A stretch of 64,000 nt of DNA from Salegentibacter sp. R32 (GTDB lineage Bacteria; Bacteroidota; Bacteroidia; Flavobacteriales; Flavobacteriaceae). Below the pieces are notes generated by a model, which ran no database searches, was not told where the DNA came from, and worked only from the letters and a program-made list of their open reading frames with translations. The DNA lies in assembly GCF_008692195.1 (NCBI RefSeq), contig NZ_RXOM01000060.1, positions 62,001 to 126,000 of the forward strand. The letters are read 5' to 3'. Positions 50,701 through 58,706 of the stretch are shown one piece after another (the stretch's first letter is position 1; each line of letters starts with the position of its first letter). Made by a program: the position numbers and the translations under genes.

Positions 50701-52980
50701 ATGATTAAACATTCCATTACATATCTATTTCTATTTAGTTTCATTTTTATCAATGCCCAACAACAAAACTTAGTTGATTATGTCAATACCCGACAAGGCA
50801 CGTTTTCAACACCAGGATTAAGTTACGGAAATACCTATCCAACTGTGGCCATGCCATTTCCTGTACATTCCTTTTCAGCACAAACTGGAAAAAACGGTGA
50901 TGGCTGGAAGTATCAATATCAAGCTGAAACCATTCGGGGATTTCAACAAGTTCATCAATGCAGTCCATGGGTAAACGATTATGCAACATTTTCTTTAATG
51001 CCGATTTTAGGAGATTTAGTAGTGAATGAAGATGAAAGAGCCACAGTATTTCAACACAAAAACGAAACCGCGAAACCCTACTATTATCAGGTGAAATTGG
51101 ATAACGGAATTAATACTGAAATTTCTCCCGTCACCCGTGGCGGACATATGAAGTTCAGCTTTCCAAAAGGAGATAAAGCTTATTTGGTGTTTGATGGTTA
51201 TACCAAACAAAGCAGTGTGAAAATTCATCCAAAAGAACGAAAAATTACCGGATGGGTTCACAACGGACTTTTAATCCCCGATAACTTCAAAGCTTATTTT
51301 GAAATTACTTTTAGTAAACCTTTTAAAAGTTACGGTACTTGGGAGAACAGGGAAAATACCATACAGCAAAATCAAACTTCAGCTGAAGGGGATGGAAAAG
51401 GTTTTTATTTAGAGTTTAAAGAAGGTACCAGTGTTGAGGTGAAAATCGCTTCCTCTTACATAAGTCAAGAACAAGCCGCTTTAACAATGGAGCAGGAGCT
51501 TAAAAAACATCGAAAATTTAAACATACCAAAGAAGCAGCAAAAGAGGCGTGGAACAAATTATTTAATCGAGTAGTTGTTGAAACCGAATCTGAAAAGGAT
51601 AAAGAAACTTTTTATTCCTGTTTGTTCAGGGCAAATCTCTTTTCCCATCGTTTCTTTGAAATAGATGAAGAAGGAAATCCTTACTATTTTAGTCCATATG
51701 ACGGAAAAATCCACGATGGCTATATGTACACCGATAATGGATTTTGGGATACTTTTAGAGCGCAATTTCCATTAAGCAATATTCTGCACCCCACGATGCA
51801 AGGCAGGTATATGCAGTCTTTATTAGATGCTCAAGAACAAAGCGGTTTTTTACCTACATGGTCTTGTCCCGGTATGTCAGGAATTATGATTGGTAATCAC
51901 GCCATTTCCCTATTGGCAGATGCACACGCCAAAGGGATAAAAGGTTTCGATGCTCAGCAAGCCCTGAATGCATATTACCATGAAATTACCAATAAAGGTC
52001 CTTGGGGAGGCTCTAACGGAAGGGAGGCATACGATGCTTGGTTTCAGTTAGGTTATATCCCAACGAAAGAAGTTGGTGAAAGTGCTGCCAAAACTTTAGA
52101 ATATGCCTACGATGATTGGTGTGGTTATTATATGGCAAAATCTTTAGGGGATGAACATTATACAAATGTTTTTGGTCGCCAAATGTATAACTATAAAAAT
52201 ATCTATGATGCTTCAGAGGGCTTTATGAGAGGTAAAAAACGAAGCGGAGAATGGGAAGAGAATTTTAATCCATTAGCTTGGGGTGATCCATTTACCGAGG
52301 CCAACTCTTGGCAATATAGCTGGTCGGTTTTTCATGATGTAGAAGGACTTGTTAATTTGATGGGTGGAAAAGAAAAATTCATCAATAAGCTGGATACATT
52401 TTTTAATATGGAATCTACTTACGACGTAGGTAGTTACGGTCACGTAATTCACGAAATGCGGGAAATGGAAATTGCCGATATGGGCCAATATGCACACGGA
52501 AATCAACCCGTACAACATGTAGCTTATTTATACAATTTCGTAGGACAACCATGGAAATCTCAGGCCAAAACCCGAGAAATAATGTCTAAACTATACAATG
52601 CTACAGAAAAAGGTTATCCCGGAGATGAAGACCAGGGAGGTATGTCTTCTTGGTATATTTTAAGCTCTTTAGGTTTTTACAGCGTTTGTCCGGGAACTGA
52701 TCAATATGTGTTGGGAAGCCCAATGTTTGAGAAATCCTCTATAGATTTAGAAAACGGAAACACATTCACGGTAATTGCCAAGAATAATAGTGCTGAAAAT
52801 GTTTACATACAATCAGCTAAATTAAATGGAAAAACTTATGATAAAAATTACATCACTTACGGAGATATTAGCAATGGTGGAACTTTAGAATTAGTGATGG
52901 GAAATACACCTAATAAAAGTCGAGGGATTTCTGAAGAAAGTAAACCGTATTCAGTTTCAATAAAAGTGAAAAATGAATAA
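50701..52980 (+). CDS. GH92 alpha-mannosidase (copy 2)
   Basis: A 759-residue secreted enzyme with signal peptide 1-19 (FINAQ). GH92 landmarks are LVDYVNTRQGTFSTPGLSYGNTYPTVAMPF, PFTEANSWQYSWSVFHDVEGLVNLMGG with acid Glu533, and GDEDQGGMSSWYILSSLGFYS with base Asp644. The two-domain layout and length are normal. The loop read NEPVHH in copy 1 is NQPVQH here, so the subsite and hence linkage preference probably differ. The usual opening GxxxGNTxPGA..P is also changed to SYGNTYPTVAMPF. It has no lipobox, so it is likely periplasmic. Position in unit 4 directly after the SusC gene supports a role in trimming imported oligosaccharide. Confidence 0.93.
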   Translation: MIKHSITYLFLFSFIFINAQQQNLVDYVNTRQGTFSTPGLSYGNTYPTVAMPFPVHSFSAQTGKNGDGWKYQYQAETIRGFQQVHQCSPWVNDYATFSLMPILGDLVVNEDERATVFQHKNETAKPYYYQVKLDNGINTEISPVTRGGHMKFSFPKGDKAYLVFDGYTKQSSVKIHPKERKITGWVHNGLLIPDNFKAYFEITFSKPFKSYGTWENRENTIQQNQTSAEGDGKGFYLEFKEGTSVEVKIASSYISQEQAALTMEQELKKHRKFKHTKEAAKEAWNKLFNRVVVETESEKDKETFYSCLFRANLFSHRFFEIDEEGNPYYFSPYDGKIHDGYMYTDNGFWDTFRAQFPLSNILHPTMQGRYMQSLLDAQEQSGFLPTWSCPGMSGIMIGNHAISLLADAHAKGIKGFDAQQALNAYYHEITNKGPWGGSNGREAYDAWFQLGYIPTKEVGESAAKTLEYAYDDWCGYYMAKSLGDEHYTNVFGRQMYNYKNIYDASEGFMRGKKRSGEWEENFNPLAWGDPFTEANSWQYSWSVFHDVEGLVNLMGGKEKFINKLDTFFNMESTYDVGSYGHVIHEMREMEIADMGQYAHGNQPVQHVAYLYNFVGQPWKSQAKTREIMSKLYNATEKGYPGDEDQGGMSSWYILSSLGFYSVCPGTDQYVLGSPMFEKSSIDLENGNTFTVIAKNNSAENVYIQSAKLNGKTYDKNYITYGDISNGGTLELVMGNTPNKSRGISEESKPYSVSIKVKNE

Positions 52981-52983
52981 GTT

Positions 52984-54576
52984 TTGAATATAAAAATTTA
53001 TACATACCTGAAAATTATCCTTATACTTTGTTTAGTGGGATTCCATTTTTCCTGTCAAAACTCTAAACAAAAACAAGAGAACAAAGAAAATCGCCCCAAC
53101 ATAATTTATATTATGGCAGACGATTTAACTACTCAAGCTATTACCGCATATAATGATCGTTTTAAGGGTATTGCAGATACCCCAAATATAGATAGGCTTG
53201 CCAAAGAAGGAATGATATTTCAAGATGTATTGTGTACCAATGCTATTTGCGGTCCAAGTAGAGCTGCAATTTTAACCGGTGATTATAGTCACAAAAACGG
53301 ATATTACAAAAATACTAAAGGAGGAAAATTTGATGCCTCTCAATGGACGTTTCCTCAGGCGTTTCAAAAATCCGGATATCAAACCAGTCTCTTCGGGAAG
53401 TGGCATTTAGGAAGTGAACCCAAAGGATTTGATACTTATAAATATCATGCTGCAGGAGGCCAGCAGGGACTGTATTGGAATCCAATTTATAATGAAAACG
53501 GTAAGGAGGTTGAAGAAAAAGGCTATGCTACCAATTTAACCACAGATTTTGCTCTCAATTGGTTAGATAGTAACAAAAATAGTGGTAACCCCTTTTTAAT
53601 GCTTTTGCAATATAAAGCGCCTCATCGGCCCTGGCAACCTGATAAAAAGTATGAAAATTTATGGGAAAGTTTGGAATTGCCATATCCTTCTACTTTTAAC
53701 GACACTTATGAAGGAAGAGAAAAAACAGCCGGGAACACAGAAATGACAATGGATTTTTTCAGCCGAAACGATATGAAAATGAAAGCCCCCGACAGTATCG
53801 AAAAAAAAGGAATGTGGGAGTTTTATGGAGCAATGAGAAATCAAGTAGTAATTCCTGAAGGGATGAATACTGAAGAAGCCAGAAAATGGCGATACCAAAC
53901 TTTCATTAAGGCCTATTTAGCTACTATTAAATCTGTAGATGATAATATAGGAAGGGTCTTAGATTATTTAGATAAAAACAATCTAACAGAAAATACGATG
54001 GTTGTTTTAACATCAGATCAAGGCTTTTACCTTGGAGATCATGGTTTTTTTGATAAAAGATTTATTTATGAAGAATCACTTAGGATGCCATTTATTGTAA
54101 GGTATCCCAATAAAGTTAAAGCCGGTTCAGAAAATACAGACATTATAGGGAATATAGATTTTGCTTCAACATTTCTTGAGGTGGCCAATATAAAAACAAA
54201 GCACTCTACACAAGGGAAAAGTTTTAAACCTGTACTCTTCGGAGAAAAACTTAAAAATTGGAGAGATGGACTTTATTACCATTACTATGAATTTCCTTTT
54301 TGGCATCACGTTCAGCCACATTATGGCATAAGAACAGATCGTTACACCCTAGCTCATTTTTATTACAATATAGATGAATGGGAACTTTACGATAATCAAA
54401 AAGATCCGGAGCAATTAAATAACATAATTGATAACGCAAAATATTCAGGAACTGTCAAAAAACTTAAAGAAAAATTAAACGATTTAATGAAAAAATATGA
54501 GGACGATAAAAGTCTAGAAGATTTTCGTGAGATAAGTGATAAAGATTTTGGCCGTTTGTCAAAAAATATGAAATAA
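52984..54576 (+). CDS. Type I sulfatase (S1 family) lipoprotein
   Basis: A 530-residue lipoprotein beginning at a TTG codon three bases after the upstream stop. The signal ends in FHFSC (Cys24). Sulfatase features are NIIYIMADDL (metal aspartates), AICGPSRAAILTG with Cys89 as the formylglycine precursor (C-x-P-S-R form), FGKWHLGS, APHRPWQPD, and VVLTSDQGFYLGDHGFFDKRFIYEESLRMPFIVRYP. The C-terminal HYGIRTDRYTLAHFYYNIDEWELYD is typical of S1 enzymes acting on sugar sulfates; GlcNAc-6-sulfatase-like members come to mind but I cannot fix the subfamily. It implies that the target glycan carries sulfate. Maturation would need an anSME/FGE enzyme encoded elsewhere. Confidence 0.92.
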   Translation: MNIKIYTYLKIILILCLVGFHFSCQNSKQKQENKENRPNIIYIMADDLTTQAITAYNDRFKGIADTPNIDRLAKEGMIFQDVLCTNAICGPSRAAILTGDYSHKNGYYKNTKGGKFDASQWTFPQAFQKSGYQTSLFGKWHLGSEPKGFDTYKYHAAGGQQGLYWNPIYNENGKEVEEKGYATNLTTDFALNWLDSNKNSGNPFLMLLQYKAPHRPWQPDKKYENLWESLELPYPSTFNDTYEGREKTAGNTEMTMDFFSRNDMKMKAPDSIEKKGMWEFYGAMRNQVVIPEGMNTEEARKWRYQTFIKAYLATIKSVDDNIGRVLDYLDKNNLTENTMVVLTSDQGFYLGDHGFFDKRFIYEESLRMPFIVRYPNKVKAGSENTDIIGNIDFASTFLEVANIKTKHSTQGKSFKPVLFGEKLKNWRDGLYYHYYEFPFWHHVQPHYGIRTDRYTLAHFYYNIDEWELYDNQKDPEQLNNIIDNAKYSGTVKKLKEKLNDLMKKYEDDKSLEDFREISDKDFGRLSKNMK

Positions 54577-54610
54577 AAAATCTAACTATTAATTATTCTA
54601 AAAGCTAAGA

Positions 54611-56896
54611 ATGACTTTTTTACAAAAATCTAATACAAATTTTGCTAAAAGCTTTTACCAAAAAGCGATACTTTTAATTTCAAGTTTTTCCATATTGGCA
54701 GTTGCTACTTCTTGCGATGGAAATAAAAAAGAAAAAGACGAAAATATTCCCAAAGAAAATCAAACAGAAGAAGTGAATTATGCCGAAATGGTAAATGCAG
54801 AAATTGGTAATAAAGGTAAAGGCGTAAGCGAAACCGAATTACAATTTGAAGCTGGATTCACTTTTCCCGGAGCAACTTACCCTTTTGGAATGGTTCAATT
54901 CACGCAAACTTTTTTTCAACCGGATAAAGGTTTTGTAATTAATCAATTAAGTGGAGCTGGTTGTCCAAACATGGGAAACCTTCCAACTATGGCCTTACCT
55001 GGGGAGTTAAAAGAGTCGCCTAACGATATGAAAGGTATAAATCCTTCCAACGAAAATATCAATGCAGTAGCAGGACATTACCAGACAAAATTGAGTACTG
55101 ATATTCTAGTAGATTTAACAGCTACTAAACGTACGGGAATGGCCAAATTCAGCTTTCCCAAGAATAATAAAACAGGAACAGTAGTCATTGGTACCGGTAT
55201 AAACGCCAATAAAATGACCAATGCTGAAGTAACTATTACTGGTACCTCTAGTTTTGAAGGTCATGCCGATGGTGGTTCATTTTGCGGTTCAGCAACGCCT
55301 TATATCGTTTATTTTGTAGGAGAATTTGATACAAAATCTTCAACCTCTGGAACGTGGACAGGTGAAGATTTTAAAGAAGCTTCTAAAAACGCTTCAGGTG
55401 AAAACTCAGGAGCTTACTTCACTTTCGATGTATCTTCAGGAAAACCCGTTCAGTATAAATTCGGGATTTCTTATGTGTCTTTAGAAAATGCACGGGAAAA
55501 CTTAAAAGCAGAAAATAGTAACTTCAATTTTGAATCCACCAAAAACGAAGCAATGCAAGCCTGGAACAGCTATCTGTCTAAAATTAAAGTAAAAGGCGGT
55601 AGCAAAGATCAGCAAGTTCAGTTTTATACACATTTGTATAACTCATTAAAGCATCCCAGTATTTTTAGCGATGTAAATGGTGAATATTTAGGTTCAGACA
55701 GCAAAGTATATAAAGCGGAAGGATTCGATTATTACACTGCTTTTAGTAACTGGGATACGTATAGAACACAAACCCAATTAATTGCATTATTGGCACCAGA
55801 AGTTACTTCAGATGTCGTAAAATCACATTTAATGTTTGCAGAGCGTTCCGGTGGTGGTCTTCCAAGATGGGTATTGGCCAATTATGCCACCGGAATTATG
55901 CAAGGCGACCCAAGTTCAGCAGTAATTGCCAATGCTTATGCTTTTGGAGCACAAGATTTTGATAAAGAAAAAGCCTTAAAAATTATGCGCCGTGGAGCAG
56001 AAGAACCCGGTCTTAAAACGCAAGAAGTGACTACTAGAACTTTCTTAGAGCAATATTTAGAAAAAGGATATATCTATGACCACATGGGAGCTTCCATTGC
56101 TTTAGAATTTACAACCGCAGATTTTGCCATTGGTCAGTTTGCCAAGCAAGCCTTAGGAAATAATAAAGTAGCTAACCAATATTTAAAACGATCACAATAT
56201 TGGAAGAATTTGTATAACCCGAAAACCAAATGGTTAAACTCTAAAAATGAAGACGGCTCGTGGAAAGGTAAAAATGACGATTGGCGTGAAGCTACCTATG
56301 CCAATTATCATTGGATGGTTCCTTATAATTTGGGAAAACTTATCGATACTATGGGTGGTAAAAAACCTGCAGAACAGCGATTAGATTCATTGTTCGTTAA
56401 AATTGATGCTACTTATTATCAAGATTGGTTTGCCGCAGGTAACGAACCCGATTTTCAAGTGCCTTGGGTTTATAACTGGACGGGATCTCCGTATAAAACC
56501 CAAGCGATTGTTCGCAGAATTTTAGAAGAAAAATATCAAAATGCAGCCAGTGGTTTACCTGGTAACGAAGATTTAGGCTCTATGGGAGCTTGGTATGTGT
56601 TTGCTAATATTGGTTTATATCCAATGATCCCGGGACTTGGAGGTTTCGCTATCAATAGTCCGACTTTTTCAGATATCCAAATTGAATTAGGTAATGGGAA
56701 TACTATTCATATTACCGGAGGTTCACCAGAGAAGAAATATATTGAATCACTTCAGGTGAATGGCAAAGAGTGGAATAACACTTGGATTTCTTTAGATAAA
56801 TTGGAAGAAGCCGAAAACCTAAAATTTGAACTTTCTGAAACACCAAACAAAGAATGGGGTACAACAACGCCACCACCATCGTATGATTCAAAATAA
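54611..56896 (+). CDS. GH92 alpha-mannosidase, lipoprotein (copy 3, divergent)
   Basis: A 761-residue lipoprotein with a rather long n-region before the lipobox at VATSC (Cys35). GH92 landmarks are YAEMVNAEIGNKGKG, FTFPGATYPFGMVQFTQ, REATYANYHWMVPYNLGKLIDTMGG with Glu560, and GNEDLGSMGAWYVFANIGLYP with Asp654. The substrate loop reads NEPDFQVPWVYNW, unlike copies 1 and 2, so a different linkage or an accessory specificity is likely. Identity with the other two copies looks low outside the catalytic motifs, which argues for old paralogues rather than recent duplication. Encoded in unit 4 between sulfatase and GH130. Confidence 0.93.
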   Translation: MTFLQKSNTNFAKSFYQKAILLISSFSILAVATSCDGNKKEKDENIPKENQTEEVNYAEMVNAEIGNKGKGVSETELQFEAGFTFPGATYPFGMVQFTQTFFQPDKGFVINQLSGAGCPNMGNLPTMALPGELKESPNDMKGINPSNENINAVAGHYQTKLSTDILVDLTATKRTGMAKFSFPKNNKTGTVVIGTGINANKMTNAEVTITGTSSFEGHADGGSFCGSATPYIVYFVGEFDTKSSTSGTWTGEDFKEASKNASGENSGAYFTFDVSSGKPVQYKFGISYVSLENARENLKAENSNFNFESTKNEAMQAWNSYLSKIKVKGGSKDQQVQFYTHLYNSLKHPSIFSDVNGEYLGSDSKVYKAEGFDYYTAFSNWDTYRTQTQLIALLAPEVTSDVVKSHLMFAERSGGGLPRWVLANYATGIMQGDPSSAVIANAYAFGAQDFDKEKALKIMRRGAEEPGLKTQEVTTRTFLEQYLEKGYIYDHMGASIALEFTTADFAIGQFAKQALGNNKVANQYLKRSQYWKNLYNPKTKWLNSKNEDGSWKGKNDDWREATYANYHWMVPYNLGKLIDTMGGKKPAEQRLDSLFVKIDATYYQDWFAAGNEPDFQVPWVYNWTGSPYKTQAIVRRILEEKYQNAASGLPGNEDLGSMGAWYVFANIGLYPMIPGLGGFAINSPTFSDIQIELGNGNTIHITGGSPEKKYIESLQVNGKEWNNTWISLDKLEEAENLKFELSETPNKEWGTTTPPPSYDSK

Positions 56897-56903
56897 AAAG
56901 AAA

Positions 56904-58091
56904 ATGAAATTTAGAACAATATATGCCGGATTGTTTCTCGCTTCAACTATAGGCTTAATTTCCTGTGGAGAAAAGAAAAAACAAACCGAAACTGAAAAAG
57001 TTAAGGAAGTTTATACGGAAGAAAAAGACACTTCAAAAATTAATAAAGATTGGGCAATTACCGGTTTTACTCGTCCTGAAGGTATAAATCCTGTTTTATC
57101 ACCTATGGAAGAATCTACTTTTTTTTCAGAAATGAATCAAAAAAAGATTGCTTGGGAATCTAATGATGTTTTTAATCCCGCTGCGACGGTAATGGGAGAT
57201 AGTATTTACGTTCTCTACCGTGCTGAAGATAAATCGGGTAAAGGAATTGGTGAGCGTACTTCCAGAATTGGTTTAGCATCATCAGCGAATGGTTTCGATA
57301 TGAAAAGACGAACTACTCCGGTTTTATATCCTAAAAATGATAACCAGAAACAATATGAATGGCCGGGAGGATGTGAAGACCCACGTGTGGCGATGACTGA
57401 GGATGGAACTTACATAATGCTCTACACTCAATGGAATAAAGATGTACCGAGATTAGCGGTTGCTACTTCCACAAATCTAATCGATTGGGAGAAACACGGT
57501 CCTGCTTTTGAAGAAGCTTACGACGGTAAATATTTAGACCGCTTTAGCAAATCTGCATCAGTAGTTACCAAAATTGACAACGGAAAACAGGTAATTACAA
57601 AAGTCAACGGAAAATATTTGATGTATTGGGGAGAAAAAAATGTATTCGCAGCCACTTCAGAAAATTTAAAGGACTGGAAACCTGTGGAAGAAAATGGCAA
57701 ATTAAAAATATTAATGTCACCAAGAAAAGGTTTTTTTGACAGTCAGTTAACCGAATGTGGACCGCCGGCCATTTTAACTGAAAATGGAATTGTTGTGATG
57801 TATAACGGTAAAAACCTGAAAGGTGAAGGAGGCGATAAAAATTATACGGCCAATACCTATTGTGCCGGACAGGTTTTATTCGATAAAGAAAATCCAACTC
57901 AAGTTATAGACCGTTTAGATGAACCCTTTTTAGTGCCAACCGCTTCTTTTGAAAAAAGCGGACAATATCCTGCTGGAACTGTTTTTATCGAAGGTTTGGT
58001 TTGGTTTAAAAGTAAGTGGTATTTGTACTACGGTTGTGCCGATAGTAGAGTAGGAGTAGTAGTTTCAGAAGATAAAATAAAGAAATACTAA
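56904..58091 (+). CDS. GH130 family protein, lipoprotein (mannoside hydrolase or phosphorylase)
   Basis: A 395-residue lipoprotein. The ATG at 56904 is chosen because it starts the signal [21 protein letters not shown] (Cys21) and follows the GH92 stop; the frame is open back to 56826 inside that gene. The five-bladed propeller shows [24 protein letters not shown], the GH130 hallmark [23 protein letters not shown] (Glu158, Asp159), [19 protein letters not shown] and [25 protein letters not shown]130 enzymes act on beta-mannosides. Cytoplasmic ones are phosphorylases, whereas exported members are beta-1,2-mannosidase-type hydrolases in Bacteroides mannan systems. The lipoprotein signal therefore favours hydrolysis here. 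Confidence 0.9.
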   Translation: MKFRTIYAGLFLASTIGLISCGEKKKQTETEKVKEVYTEEKDTSKINKDWAITGFTRPEGINPVLSPMEESTFFSEMNQKKIAWESNDVFNPAATVMGDSIYVLYRAEDKSGKGIGERTSRIGLASSANGFDMKRRTTPVLYPKNDNQKQYEWPGGCEDPRVAMTEDGTYIMLYTQWNKDVPRLAVATSTNLIDWEKHGPAFEEAYDGKYLDRFSKSASVVTKIDNGKQVITKVNGKYLMYWGEKNVFAATSENLKDWKPVEENGKLKILMSPRKGFFDSQLTECGPPAILTENGIVVMYNGKNLKGEGGDKNYTANTYCAGQVLFDKENPTQVIDRLDEPFLVPTASFEKSGQYPAGTVFIEGLVWFKSKWYLYYGCADSRVGVVVSEDKIKKY

Positions 58092-58101
58092 TTCAATAAG
58101 T

Positions 58102-58692
58102 ATGGAAAACAATCAACACTATAGCATTACAGATACGACTGCCAATCCGGGACCATTAGGCTTATTAGCTTTTGGGATGACCACAGTCTTGTTAAATATC
58201 CACAATGCCGGTTTTTTTGAAATGAATTCCATGATTTTCGGAATGGGGATTTTCTATGGCGGTTCTGCTCAGGTTATTGCCGGGATTTTAGAAGCTAAAA
58301 AAGGAAATACCTTTGGTTTAACTGCTTTTACTTCTTATGGTTTTTTCTGGTTAAGCTTAGTCGGTCTTTTAGTAATGCCAAAATTAGGTTGGATTGAAGC
58401 TCCTTCCAATACCGCCATGATTTGTTATTTGGTAATGTGGGGCATTTTTACGTTTCTTTTATTCTTCGGTACCTTAAAAGTAAATAGAGCTTTACAAGTG
58501 GTTTTTGCAACCTTAACCTTACTTTTTTTCTTATTGGCATTAGGGGATATTACTGGCAACTCAACTATCAAGACTGTTACTGGTGTTGAAGGGATTTTAT
58601 GTGGTGGTTCTGCTATTTATACTGGCGTAGGAACCTTATTAAATGAAGTTTACGGAAGAGAAGTTTTCCCGTTAGGAACAATTAAAAAATAA
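58102..58692 (+). CDS. Acetate uptake channel, AceTr/SatP family, copy 2 (inside the PUL)
   Basis: A 196-residue, six-helix inner-membrane protein. It carries [23 protein letters not shown] and [29 protein letters not shown], and differs from copy 1 (17759) at about 25 positions, mainly at the N-terminus and in the loop near residues 150-165. The DNA differs at many silent sites, so the duplication is not recent and the protein is under strong selection. It is embedded between GH130 (10 bases) and a propeller lipoprotein gene (14 bases), hence induced with the PUL. It would import the acetate freed by the locus esterases. Confidence 0.93.
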   Translation: MENNQHYSITDTTANPGPLGLLAFGMTTVLLNIHNAGFFEMNSMIFGMGIFYGGSAQVIAGILEAKKGNTFGLTAFTSYGFFWLSLVGLLVMPKLGWIEAPSNTAMICYLVMWGIFTFLLFFGTLKVNRALQVVFATLTLLFFLLALGDITGNSTIKTVTGVEGILCGGSAIYTGVGTLLNEVYGREVFPLGTIKK

Positions 58693-58706
58693 ATTAAAAA
58701 GAAAGA

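Noticed and set aside
54646-54657. Palindrome TAAAAGCTTTTA at the start of the third GH92 gene, resembling the LacI operators
   Set aside because: It lies within the first codons of the gene, has a GC instead of a CG centre, and sits in mid-operon with no promoter evidence. Probably chance in AT-rich DNA.
56826-56903. 26-residue N-terminal extension of the GH130 protein overlapping the third GH92 gene
   Set aside because: It is the other frame of the GH92 3' end; the lipoprotein signal starts at 56904.
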